Part shown: piece after piece, positions 49,313 through 56,296 of the stretch
Layout of the letters: each line of letters begins with the position of its first letter
How positions within the stretch are numbered: position 1 is the first letter of the stretch
IMG/VR virus record: IMGVR_UViG_3300042868_007173
Span: 1-56,512 of that record
Source: a virus
Reading direction: 5' to 3' (one strand)
DNA: 56,512 nucleotides
Notes under the pieces: model-generated
What the model was told of the DNA's origin: nothing
The model's input: the letters and a program-made list of their open reading frames with translations, nothing else
Database searches by the model: none
Translations under genes and position numbers: made by a program

Positions 49313-51178
49313 TTAAAATATTATTTCTCCACCTTCTTCATCTTTGTATGGAAGCCATGATTGATTAGCTTCTTTTCTTTTCCAAAAATCAAGTCCTTTT
49401 TTATTCAACATCTCTTGTATAAAATCCCTTCCCTCAATAAAAAATCTTCTTCTATCCCAAATATACTCAACCATAACAAATCCTTTTCTACCAACACTTT
49501 TCTTTTTAATTTTCTTAGAATGAAATTCAGCCACAGGACTACTTGGATCTGTCTGCGCAAATGGTCTATGGTAAACGGTAATGTTATCCATTTTATTGTT
49601 CCACATAGCACCATCATTCACATCAAATACATCAGGACATTTGTAGTTTCCACCTCTATCTCTTTCCATTAATTTTGGATGCGCAATTACCCAAAAATAA
49701 ACATCATTCTTCTTTGCAAATCTTGAGAAATCTGCTAATAATGTTTCCAAATACTTATCTGTTCTACCACCAAATCCTTTGTAATCATTGGTCATTTGGT
49801 TAAACGGATCTATACAACAAAAATCAACCTTCTCTTGCACAATCAATTCCAAAAACTTTTCTTTGATATATTGGGGTGTAGGTGAAAGCATCTCAGCGCT
49901 AATATAAAAAATATGCTTTGAAATATAATCATAGGCTGCCTCGTAAATATCATTAGCCGGTCTATTTGGGTTAAACGGAGTACACTCACAACCCAAAAGC
50001 ATCTCAACAAAGTCGTGGAAATACTCTTCCGCAGGTGTATCTTCCGGAGAAAATGTAGCAATCTTTTCGCCATACATGATTATTCTGCTTAGTAATTGGG
50101 ATTTTTGCCAAGCTGTTTTACCGTAGTTACCAATACCGGTAAGCAAAGTAATTTCCCCTCTTTTTGGCTTAAAAATATAGTCAAGCTCTGGGACGCCAAC
50201 ACCCAATACTTTGTCAAAACCATTTTGGTTGATAAGCAAAGCTTTATCCTTTACATCAATCCCATAAACCACATCTTCAACCCTGTAATTATCCCCTTTC
50301 TCATCTACAAATTCCTTTTTAACATCAATCTCGTAATTAGTGGTTTTATTAACCAACTTCTCCTTTTGTAAGATAGCCGAACCAGCAATAGCCCTATTTG
50401 CCCTATATCCGCTCTTTACGGCGCTTCTCATCTCAGACATGGTAAAGTCATTACTAACTAAATACTCGGCTGAAATGAGGCTTAATGCGGCCTCCTCGTT
50501 GATTCCAAACCTACAACACGCAGATGCCAACTTAAAAATGTAAGTATTTCGTTCTCCGGTAACAAAAGCATCGTTTTTATTCGTAAGCCACTTGAGTATT
50601 CTACGAAAGTTTTCAGAATCGTCAATTGTTTCAATTTCATTGACTACAACTTTTTCTATTTTTTTAGCTTTGGTAAAAACCGCAGCATTATCGTTGATGT
50701 AAATATCGGGATCAAAACTTTCATAACAAACCCTGCTTACATTAATTCCACTTCGGTCAATTTCTGGAAAAACCTCTTGTAGTGACTGAAAATGCTCTCT
50801 ATGCTTTTTACCTTCTGCTATTTTAACCAAAGCTTTTAACCCATTACCTGAAGGACTAACCCAACAAGCGTACACAAAATCTTTTTGGATAATTTCAGTC
50901 TGCTTATCCCTTAAATCAGAAATATCATCAAAATCTAGAACTATAAATCCGCTATGCGCAACCAATTGCTCATCCTTTCTATCTGCTCCAAACTTACCGC
51001 TAAAGCAAATTGAAGGTAAATTGAGTTTGAGCTTATTAGCTTTTTCCTTATCCAAAGCCAACCGAATATCTAAAACCAAAGCCTTACTTGCCCCTAACTT
51101 AATCCTTTCAAGCGCCTTGTCAACGGTTATGAAATGTGGCTCCTTGCTAAAAATGTTTTTAAAAATAGTAGCTATCAT
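49313..51178 (-). CDS. Primase-helicase fusion
   Basis: A 621-residue replication enzyme. Residues 1 to about 180 resemble the BT4734/VirE-N type primase-associated domain of Bacteroidota (GFIVLDFDDISDLRDKQTEI, YACWVSPSGNGLKALVKIAE). From about 320 on it is a RecA-fold DnaB/Twinkle-like helicase: LLTGIGNYGKTAWQKS near 345-360 is Walker A, VDFCCIDPFNQMTNDYKGFG near 450 is Walker B, and VYFWVIAHPKLMERDRGG follows. It would unwind DNA and probably lay primers. No polymerase gene accompanies it, so host polymerase may be used. Confidence 0.85.
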   Translation of the reverse strand: MIATIFKNIFSKEPHFITVDKALERIKLGASKALVLDIRLALDKEKANKLKLNLPSICFSGKFGADRKDEQLVAHSGFIVLDFDDISDLRDKQTEIIQKDFVYACWVSPSGNGLKALVKIAEGKKHREHFQSLQEVFPEIDRSGINVSRVCYESFDPDIYINDNAAVFTKAKKIEKVVVNEIETIDDSENFRRILKWLTNKNDAFVTGERNTYIFKLASACCRFGINEEAALSLISAEYLVSNDFTMSEMRSAVKSGYRANRAIAGSAILQKEKLVNKTTNYEIDVKKEFVDEKGDNYRVEDVVYGIDVKDKALLINQNGFDKVLGVGVPELDYIFKPKRGEITLLTGIGNYGKTAWQKSQLLSRIIMYGEKIATFSPEDTPAEEYFHDFVEMLLGCECTPFNPNRPANDIYEAAYDYISKHIFYISAEMLSPTPQYIKEKFLELIVQEKVDFCCIDPFNQMTNDYKGFGGRTDKYLETLLADFSRFAKKNDVYFWVIAHPKLMERDRGGNYKCPDVFDVNDGAMWNNKMDNITVYHRPFAQTDPSSPVAEFHSKKIKKKSVGRKGFVMVEYIWDRRRFFIEGRDFIQEMLNKKGLDFWKRKEANQSWLPYKDEEGGEIIF

Positions 51179-51182
51179 CGTA

Positions 51183-51914
51183 TTAATTTAAAGTTTTTCC
51201 TAATTCTTGTTGGCGTTTCTTGTACGCCTCAAAGTCATCGTTTTTATAAATTTGTTGTTTTGGTATTTCTCCCGAACCTATAAGTTCATCGTTCCAAGAT
51301 TTGTTGTTTAAAAATGTTTGTGGATCTTTTCTAAATTTTTTATCAGGCTGGCAAATCTTGTAATTTGGAATAAATCTCATAATTTCTGTTCTTTCAGAGT
51401 CAGACAACTTATTCCATTTTTCAGTTAGCTTTCCTTTTTCACCTGTTTTCTTGTCATACAAATCCCAAAAAGAATCAAACGAAATGTTTATTTCCTTTAT
51501 TTCCTTTCCTTTTATTTCCTTTCCTTTCCTTTCCTTTTTAGCATTGCTATCGGATAGCGTTTGCATTGCGTTCGCATTAGTCCATCTATAACTAGCTGAT
51601 TTTCTTGCACTTTCGCTTTTTATATTTCTCTGATCAAGTCTTTCTTGTACCGAATTACTACCAAAAAAATCACCATCAAAAACGAATAAATCAAAGTCAT
51701 TTACTACGGATGCAACAACATCGCTATCCGTCCTTAAATCATACGCAATGCCATCGTAATCCGTTCGCAATGCGTTCGCATTATTATATAAATCCTCCAC
51801 TATTGACCAAAATATACCATAGCCTATCATGCCATGCTTTCTTATTAGTCTTTTTATCTTCTCATCATTGCGCGCATTGTAGTCGTGTGAGAAGTAGAAT
51901 GTATCTTTTGGCAT
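51183..51914 (-). CDS. DUF4373 (Lin1244/Lin1753 N-terminal domain) replication protein
   Basis: A 243-residue protein. Residues 1-90 (KDTFYFSHDYNARNDEKIKR, KHGMIGYGIFWSIVEDLYNN) match the DUF4373 domain found in phage and element replication initiators. A linker around 125-145 is Lys/Glu/Gly-repetitive (ERKGKEIKGKEIKEI) and is encoded by an AAAGG-rich simple repeat. The C-terminal half (FDSFWDLYDKKTGEKGKLTE) resembles the DnaD/DnaT-like tails of these proteins. It likely helps load the adjacent primase-helicase. Confidence 0.75.
   Translation of the reverse strand: MPKDTFYFSHDYNARNDEKIKRLIRKHGMIGYGIFWSIVEDLYNNANALRTDYDGIAYDLRTDSDVVASVVNDFDLFVFDGDFFGSNSVQERLDQRNIKSESARKSASYRWTNANAMQTLSDSNAKKERKGKEIKGKEIKEINISFDSFWDLYDKKTGEKGKLTEKWNKLSDSERTEIMRFIPNYKICQPDKKFRKDPQTFLNNKSWNDELIGSGEIPKQQIYKNDDFEAYKKRQQELGKTLN
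51490..51538 (-). repeat. AAAGG/AAATAAAGG simple repeat within a coding sequence
   Basis: Minus strand purine tract of AAAGG units with AAATAAAGG variants, encoding the basic linker of the DUF4373 protein. Slippage of one 5-base unit would shift the reading frame. Confidence 0.7.
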
Positions 51915-51924
51915 TTTTTTTATC

Positions 51925-52122
51925 TTAATCGTTTATAAAATCGGTTTTCAACGCCTCGTTTATACGAGTTATTTCTGCGTCAGTAAATAATAATTTACCT
52001 TGCATCTTTCGTGATAATTCCGATTCTGGTATCTTTGCATTTAATGACAGCCACCTTTGTGTACGGCCATCTAAAGCTTCTTTTATTCTTTCATGAAGCC
52101 TTAGTTCAGTTTTGATTTCCAT
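51925..52122 (-). CDS. Cro-like helix-turn-helix regulator
   Basis: A 65-residue protein from the ATG at 52122 (MEIKTELRLHERIKEALDGR). Helix-turn-helix: RWLSLNAKIPESELSRKMQG, with LLFTDAEITRINEALKTDF after it, as in small Xre/Cro repressors. A longer TTG-started frame begins at 52149, inside the -7 element, so I reject it. It opens the leftward replication operon opposite the rightward early genes and may control the divergent promoters. Confidence 0.75.
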   Translation of the reverse strand: MEIKTELRLHERIKEALDGRTQRWLSLNAKIPESELSRKMQGKLLFTDAEITRINEALKTDFIND

Positions 52123-52146
52123 AAATTTGTTTTGATTATTGGATGA

Positions 52147-52177
52147 CAAAAATAGTGTTATTTTTTAAATACCCAAA
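52147..52177 (-). promoter_or_regulatory. Leftward early promoter
   Basis: On the minus strand TTTG (52174-52177), a 19-base spacer and TATTTTTG (52147-52154) exactly match the Bacteroidota consensus. The ATG of the Cro-like gene is 25 bases downstream. Confidence 0.75.
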
Positions 52178-52203
52178 TTTTTTTAACTTTTTTTTAAATT
52201 TAT

Positions 52204-52233
52204 TTTGTGGTTTAATTAAATTAATTATCTTTG
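52204..52233 (+). promoter_or_regulatory. Rightward early promoter with TTTAATTAAA element
   Basis: TTTG (52204-52207), an 18-base spacer and TATCTTTG (52226-52233). The spacer contains the palindrome TTTAATTAAA (52211-52220). The ATG at 52255 is 21 bases downstream. It diverges from the leftward early promoter. Confidence 0.7.
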
Positions 52234-52254
52234 CCCTACCAAAACAAATAACCT

Positions 52255-52533
52255 ATGTTAAAGTCAGAATTAATTAAAGAAAACGAAAGACTAAAAATGG
52301 AATTAAGTATGGTATGTAATAGCCCTAATTCTTTTGAATCATTAATTATAATTAAAAGAGAACAACACAAAGATAGATTAGAAAGAGCAATTTGGTTTGG
52401 GGATTTTACCAAATCAGAACAAAAAGAAGATATTATAAAAGCAGATGAAGATGATGGATTTTATAAAATGTCTGAAGAAGAAATAAGAGATTGGCATATG
52501 ATTCAAAGTTTAAAAGAAAAATATGGAGAATAG
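52255..52533 (+). CDS. Hypothetical early protein
   Basis: A 92-residue charged helical protein (MLKSELIKENERLKMELSMV) with an acidic second half (KADEDDGFYKMSEEEIRDWH). No family or motif is recognised. It is the first gene of the rightward early operon, right after a strong promoter, which is a common place for host-takeover or anti-defence proteins; nothing in the sequence shows such a role directly. Confidence 0.6.
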   Translation: MLKSELIKENERLKMELSMVCNSPNSFESLIIIKREQHKDRLERAIWFGDFTKSEQKEDIIKADEDDGFYKMSEEEIRDWHMIQSLKEKYGE

Positions 52534-52693
52534 AGAGCTTATATACGAAATGGCTAAAAGGTTAGATATGATTATAGAGGTTACAAAAGAAGGAAAATAT
52601 ATAGGTAAATACAGATTTATAAATGACAAACTACATAAACTAAAAGAAGATGAGAAATTCAACAATAATAGTGAAAAAGAAAAGGTGCGTTAG
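52523..52693 (+). CDS. Small early protein (56 residues)
   Basis: The frame starts MENRELIYEMAKRLDMIIEV and ends SEKEKVR. It overlaps the previous gene by 11 bases and the NinG gene by 44 bases, typical of packed phage early operons. It is charged and mixed alpha/beta, without known motifs. The length and overlaps make it plausible but less certain than its neighbours. Confidence 0.45.
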   Translation: MENRELIYEMAKRLDMIIEVTKEGKYIGKYRFINDKLHKLKEDEKFNNNSEKEKVR

Positions 52694-53186
52694 TTGCGGG
52701 AATATTGATTATCATTTTTCTAAAAAGATGTGTAAGCAATGTGCTACGGTAGTTTCTACGCAAAAGAGAATGGAAGAATTTGAAGATGATTCAGAAAGTT
52801 TTCAGAATTTAGTTTCAGATCTTGACCATGTATTTAGTCAGTATTTAAGAAATAAATACGCAGACAAAACAGGTATGGTAGAATGTTATACTTGTGGTGG
52901 TAAACATAAAATTTCTGAAATACAATGTGGTCATTTTATGGGTAGGGTAAATTTGGGAACAAGGTGGATGGAAGCTAATTGCAGACCACAATGTATGGAA
53001 TGTAATTATTTTAAAACAGGCGATATTGAAGAATTTGAAAATAAACTTAACGAAGAGAATGGAGCATTAGTTGAATACCTTAGAGAAACAGCTAGGCAGA
53101 CAGTAAGACCAACAAGAGATGAGCTTAAATCTTTGATCCTAGAATACAGGGCAAAGCTTAACTTAGTAAAAAAGAAATTTATTTAA
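52650..53186 (+). CDS. ninG: NinG-like (Rap) recombination endonuclease
   Basis: A 178-residue protein of the lambda NinG family. It has an N-terminal zinc knuckle (CVSCGNIDYH...CKQC, residues 13-31) and the core CYTCGGKHKISEIQCGHFMG followed by RWMEANCRPQCMECN and a Lys-rich tail. CGHF--R and the paired CxxC are the family signature. NinG (Rap) cuts branched recombination intermediates such as D-loops and Holliday junctions. It heads the recombination genes and ends before a terminator. Confidence 0.85.
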   Translation: MRNSTIIVKKKRCVSCGNIDYHFSKKMCKQCATVVSTQKRMEEFEDDSESFQNLVSDLDHVFSQYLRNKYADKTGMVECYTCGGKHKISEIQCGHFMGRVNLGTRWMEANCRPQCMECNYFKTGDIEEFENKLNEENGALVEYLRETARQTVRPTRDELKSLILEYRAKLNLVKKKFI

Positions 53187-53229
53187 TTTTACAGAAGTAA
53201 TTGTAGATTGGTGGTTTTAAGCAAATATA

Positions 53230-53262
53230 CCCTCCTGTATTTCTATACTGGGAGGGTTTTTT
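53230..53262 (+). terminator. Rho-independent terminator after the NinG gene
   Basis: CCCTCC (53230-53235) pairs with GGAGGG (53251-53256), extended by inner GTAT/ATAC pairing, followed by TTTTTT (53257-53262). It separates the NinG unit from the next rightward transcript. Confidence 0.85.
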
Positions 53263-53373
53263 ATCAATCAAATAAAGTTGATTTATCAATCAAAAAGGTA
53301 GTAATACTACTTTTAATTAAATTAATTTTGGTTAGTATATTTAATTAAATTAATTTTACAAAAAATATATAAA
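53260..53373 (+). promoter_or_regulatory. Compound operator and promoter region
   Basis: The region holds direct repeats TTTATCAATCAAA at 53260-53272 and 53282-53294 (22 bases apart), the near-perfect palindrome GTAGTAATACTAC (53298-53310), and two TTTAATTAAA elements (53312-53321 and 53340-53349). Promoter candidates are TAATTTTG at 53323-53330, or TTTG (53327-53330), a 20-base spacer and TAATTTTA (53351-53358), before the ATG at 53374. Confidence 0.6.
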
Positions 53374-53571
53374 ATGGCAAGAAAAATAGATCCAAAATCA
53401 GTTTCAAGTAAGGTAGCTGATTTAACACTAGGCGAAAGTATTAGATTAGATAATCCATATACATCAGTTATGGTTATGGTTTCAAATCTTAAAAAGAAAA
53501 AAGGACACGAAAGTAAAATGTTTAAAATTAAGTTTATTGACGAACAAACAATTGTAACAAGATCAAAATAA
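53374..53571 (+). CDS. Small early protein (65 residues)
   Basis: Starts MARKIDPKSVSSKVADLTLG and includes SVMVMVSNLKKKKGHESKMF. It is basic and possibly beta-alpha, with no definite DNA-binding motif. It is the first gene after an elaborate operator region, so its expression is apparently tightly controlled. It may itself bind that region, but no evidence is direct. The next gene begins 5 bases later. Confidence 0.6.
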   Translation: MARKIDPKSVSSKVADLTLGESIRLDNPYTSVMVMVSNLKKKKGHESKMFKIKFIDEQTIVTRSK

Positions 53572-53576
53572 GTATT

Positions 53577-53936
53577 ATGCACATCCAAACCGTTAACTAC
53601 ACTAGAACATTTAATTTAGGCAATTACTCGTCTGAAAAAATTGGCGTTGAATTTTCTCTTAATCAAGGTGAATCTGCAAACAAAGCTCTTGATATTGCAA
53701 GAGAGTTGGTAGAAGAATACCACAAACAAAATGTAGAAAGATTAAAAAACTTGGGGTATTTTCATGATGAAGTTATTGAAGTAATCCCTACTCAATCAAA
53801 GCAAACATTAGCTGAAAAAACAAAAAATTTTATTGACTCTTGCAAAACGAAAGAGGAATTAAAAGCTTGGGAGTTAATGAGTAAAAGCAACCCAGAATTA
53901 CTAGAACATTACAACAACAAACTAAACACACTTTAA
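53577..53936 (+). CDS. Recombination-operon hypothetical protein
   Basis: A 119-residue protein beginning MHIQTVNYTRTFNLGNYSSE. An N-terminal beta part is followed by helix (ANKALDIARELVEEYHKQNV) and a charged C-terminal helical part (LKAWELMSKSNPELLEHYNN). I have an impression of similar proteins beside phage exonucleases, but cannot name a family. Its stop codon overlaps the exonuclease start by one base, so translation is coupled. Confidence 0.65.
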   Translation: MHIQTVNYTRTFNLGNYSSEKIGVEFSLNQGESANKALDIARELVEEYHKQNVERLKNLGYFHDEVIEVIPTQSKQTLAEKTKNFIDSCKTKEELKAWELMSKSNPELLEHYNNKLNTL

Positions 53937-54679
53937 TGAATTGGAACGAAACACTAATCAGAGCAAGCTCTGTCGGTTATTTAATGACTGAACCTGTAAC
54001 TAAAGCTGACAAAGAAGCTGGAGTGCTTTCTAAAACTGCACAAAGACATTTACTTGATGTTTATGTTGCCGAAAAATATGGCAGAAAGAAAGATATTCAA
54101 ACTAAACAAATGCGTAAGGGTAATGAGGTTGAAGAAGAGGCAATTAAATTTTTATGCAATTACAAATGGTTGGATGAAAATAAATATGCAAAAAACACAG
54201 AGAGATATTTAAATGATTTTATAGCTGGGACCCCTGATATAGTTGCTATTGACGCTAATGGAGTTGATATATATGATGTGAAATCAAGTTATGATTTATG
54301 GACTTTTACAGGCAATATATTGGACAAAGTAGATAATTTATACTATTGGCAAATGCAATCTTATATGTGGTTAACTGGAGCAAAAAAAGCATATGTTGTT
54401 TTTTGTTTATTAGATACTCCATTTGGGATTATTGAACAAGAAAAAAAATCATTGCTTTATAAAATGAATGTAATTTCAGAAGAAAGTCCAGAGTATGTAA
54501 AAGAAGCATGGAAACTTGAATTTAATATGACATTTGAAGATGTACCTGCTAATGAAAGAATATTGTTTTTCCCTATTGAAAGAAGTGAAGATGATATTTT
54601 ACGCATACAAGTTAAAGTAGAAAAGGCAAGAAGTTTTTTACAGACAATAGAAGATTTACATTCAAAATTTAACAAATGA
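53936..54679 (+). CDS. YqaJ-like PD-(D/E)XK exonuclease
   Basis: A 247-residue nuclease. RASSVGYLM near residues 9-17 is the usual YqaJ opening; GNEVEEEAIKFL near 63 holds an early acidic residue. GTPDIVAI near 98 with DIYDVKSSYDLW near 112 supplies the catalytic D...(D/E)XK. YYWQMQSYMWLTGAKKAYVV near 136 is the Q-x2-x-Y motif (motif IV). Such enzymes chew 5' ends of double-stranded DNA for single-strand annealing. No RecT/Erf annealase is recognised beside it; SSB or the following small protein could assist. Confidence 0.85.
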   Translation: MNWNETLIRASSVGYLMTEPVTKADKEAGVLSKTAQRHLLDVYVAEKYGRKKDIQTKQMRKGNEVEEEAIKFLCNYKWLDENKYAKNTERYLNDFIAGTPDIVAIDANGVDIYDVKSSYDLWTFTGNILDKVDNLYYWQMQSYMWLTGAKKAYVVFCLLDTPFGIIEQEKKSLLYKMNVISEESPEYVKEAWKLEFNMTFEDVPANERILFFPIERSEDDILRIQVKVEKARSFLQTIEDLHSKFNK

Positions 54680-55029
54680 GTGCAAACATCATAAGTGCTA
54701 TCCAAAATCTAAAAATGGCGCAAGAGCAATTTGATGATTTTTGCAGACAATTCCCTGATACTAAAGGTGAAAAATTATTTAAAGTTTATGTAGGTAAAAT
54801 TAATTGGATGTTTAATGACATTGTAACTCATCCATTTTTAACCGAAGAAGTAAGATATGGTATAAAAAAAGAAATAAATAGTGATATATTTGCTATACCT
54901 GCCATCCACGAAAAGATTGCATTGTTAACTCCAGAACAAAGAGAGATGATTGAGTCAACCTTAGATGCAATGATTGACGGGGAGGAGGTAAAAATAGTAG
55001 ATATAAAAGATATAAATGATGGAGGTTAG
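54676..55029 (+). CDS. Hypothetical protein next to the exonuclease
   Basis: A 117-residue helical protein (MSANIISAIQNLKMAQEQFD, EKIALLTPEQREMIESTLDA). It overlaps the exonuclease stop by 4 bases, so the two are probably stoichiometric partners. No annealase or nuclease motif is visible. Its function is unknown. Confidence 0.6.
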   Translation: MSANIISAIQNLKMAQEQFDDFCRQFPDTKGEKLFKVYVGKINWMFNDIVTHPFLTEEVRYGIKKEINSDIFAIPAIHEKIALLTPEQREMIESTLDAMIDGEEVKIVDIKDINDGG

Positions 55030-55195
55030 CGTTGTATATGAAGTAGCTGAAATAGTTTGTGACGTATGTTTAAATTATCATGTAGCAGTTATAGAAACTG
55101 ATATGATTAAATGGTTTGATGAAAGTGTTGAAATAAGATATTTAGAAGAAGTAGAATGTCCGCATTGTGAAAAAACAACAAAAATAAAAAGATAG
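55016..55195 (+). CDS. Small zinc-ribbon-like protein (59 residues)
   Basis: Translates from ATG 55016 (or the adjacent in-frame ATG at 55019) as MMEVSVVYEVAEIVCDVCLN and ends with VECPHCEKTTKIKR. Two CxxC pairs (CDVC and CPHC, 31 residues between them) form a likely zinc ribbon. It overlaps the previous gene by 14 bases. Probably DNA, RNA or protein binding; family not identified. Confidence 0.6.
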   Translation: MMEVSVVYEVAEIVCDVCLNYHVAVIETDMIKWFDESVEIRYLEEVECPHCEKTTKIKR

Positions 55196-55197
55196 AT

Positions 55198-55464
55198 ATG
55201 GCAAAGAAAAAAACAGAGATTCCAAAAGAAATTCAAGTTTATACAGAAGGATGTGATTTTTGTATGCAATTTGATTATGATGAACCTCATGTAGTAGGCG
55301 CAAGCCCTGATGGCGATGGTGGGTTAGAAATAGTATTAAAAGCATACCAAGATGCCGGTATTACTTTTGTATGTCCAAACACTGGCAAAAAGCTTAGATT
55401 ATTTTCAAGACCTTTGTCAGATGCAGGTAAAAAAATATTAGAAGATCAACCCCCAGTTCAATAA
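55198..55464 (+). CDS. Hypothetical early protein with CxxC motif
   Basis: An 88-residue protein beginning MAKKKTEIPKEIQVYTEGCD, with GCDFCMQF near residue 18-25 and FVCPNTGKKLRL near 58-69; these three Cys may form part of a metal site. It ends GKKILEDQPPVQ. It follows the zinc-ribbon gene by 2 bases and precedes the tRNA by 4 bases, so the tRNA probably rides on the same transcript. Function unknown. Confidence 0.6.
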   Translation: MAKKKTEIPKEIQVYTEGCDFCMQFDYDEPHVVGASPDGDGGLEIVLKAYQDAGITFVCPNTGKKLRLFSRPLSDAGKKILEDQPPVQ

Positions 55465-55468
55465 CAAA

Positions 55469-55539
55469 TGCTGGTTGGTGTAATTGGCAACACTACAGAT
55501 TTTGATTCTGTCATTTTAGGTTCAAGTCCTAAACCAGTA
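55469..55539 (+). tRNA. tRNA-Gln (anticodon TTG)
   Basis: A full 71-base cloverleaf: acceptor TGCTGGT/ACCAGTA (7 pairs, one G-T), D stem GTG/CAC, anticodon stem ACAGA/TCTGT with loop TTTTGAT and anticodon TTG, a 4-base variable loop and T stem TTAGG/CCTAA around TTCAAGT. The CCA end is not encoded. It reads CAA, the Gln codon used heavily in the portal tail. It follows the + strand early operon directly. Confidence 0.9.
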
Positions 55540-55540
55540 A

Positions 55541-55825
55541 CTAAGATTTTTTATGTGCGTTAGCAAACTTACGAGCTGCTTCAACACTACCAAATCCCCA
55601 AGCTTTAAGAGCTAGTGCTTTACGAGTTGGTTCGCCATTTGGTTTTTTCATTGCACCTAACATGCCAGCGAAGCGAGCTGCAAAAGAAACTCTACGAGGA
55701 TTAACACCAGATTTAACAGGAGCTTTTAAATTACCGCCTGTTTCTGCATTGTAAGATGCACGACCTTTTGCGTTTAAGCCACCTTCAGGATTTTTACCTT
55801 CTTTTCTTTGCCAAGCTCCAGACAT
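55541..55825 (-). CDS. DUF6321-like basic protein
   Basis: A 94-residue protein starting MSGAWQRKEGKNPEGGLNAK, then GRASYNAETGGNLKAPVKSG and MKKPNGEPTRKALALKAWGF. The opening and the GLNAKGRASYN / GEPTRKALALK blocks match my memory of the DUF6321 family of phages. It is highly basic and Gly/Ala-rich, suggesting DNA or virion binding. Its start lies 3 bases after the stop of the next small basic gene, so they are one leftward unit. Confidence 0.7.
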   Translation of the reverse strand: MSGAWQRKEGKNPEGGLNAKGRASYNAETGGNLKAPVKSGVNPRRVSFAARFAGMLGAMKKPNGEPTRKALALKAWGFGSVEAARKFANAHKKS

Positions 55826-55828
55826 AAA

Positions 55829-55984
55829 TTACATTTTTTCTTGTGCTTTAATCTTTTTTTCTTGTTTTAACATAGCCGCAGTTGGTTTTTTACCACTACC
55901 CTTGTTAGCACGAATATTATCCCATAAACCACGAGGTGAATATGAGCCATCCGCGCGTTTCATCATCTTTAATTTACTTTTCAT
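55829..55984 (-). CDS. Small basic protein (51 residues)
   Basis: The frame encodes MKSKLKMMKRADGSYSPRGL with WDNIRANKGSGKKPTAAMLK and ends AQEKM. The RADGSYSPRGLWDNIR-NKGSGKKPT segment is a pattern I associate with a widespread but uncharacterised phage protein. It lies between the ribbon-helix-helix gene and the DUF6321-like gene, each within 16 bases. Function unknown. Confidence 0.65.
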   Translation of the reverse strand: MKSKLKMMKRADGSYSPRGLWDNIRANKGSGKKPTAAMLKQEKKIKAQEKM

Positions 55985-56000
55985 ACGCTAATTTACGAAT

Positions 56001-56288
56001 TTATTTCCAATTTTCAGCTTTCCAAATAACTAAATCTATCCCTTTTAAGCCCTCTGGAGGCGTTTTTTTATTTTCGTGAGGTATTGCTACCACTTTTGGA
56101 TAATTTGCCGCTATTGAGCTTATTTCATTGGCAGAATAACCACTAAAAGTACTCTGCGGTTCTTTTTTGCCATAATTATCCATTAAATAGTTCACTACTT
56201 GCTGAACAGATGTCAAATTTTGCTCTTTTTGAATCATATCCAACTTATATAAGTCAAATCTAACTCCAATTGGTTTGCTTTTTGCCAT
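56001..56288 (-). CDS. Ribbon-helix-helix regulator
   Basis: A 95-residue protein. Residues 1-40 (KPIGVRFDLYKLDMIQKEQN, TSVQQVVNYLMDNYG) form a beta strand and two helices typical of Arc/CopG/MetJ DNA-binding domains. The C-terminal part (ANEISSIAANYPKVVAIPHE) would carry oligomerisation or a second role. Three TGTAGCTACA sites with 32-33 base spacing lie upstream, the first overlapping its own -7 element. It most likely represses its own promoter. Confidence 0.75.
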   Translation of the reverse strand: MAKSKPIGVRFDLYKLDMIQKEQNLTSVQQVVNYLMDNYGKKEPQSTFSGYSANEISSIAANYPKVVAIPHENKKTPPEGLKGIDLVIWKAENWK

Positions 56289-56296
56289 AATTTTAA

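Noticed and set aside
52123-52149. TTG start extending the Cro-like protein by nine codons
   Set aside because: The TTG lies within the -7 element of an otherwise perfect promoter.
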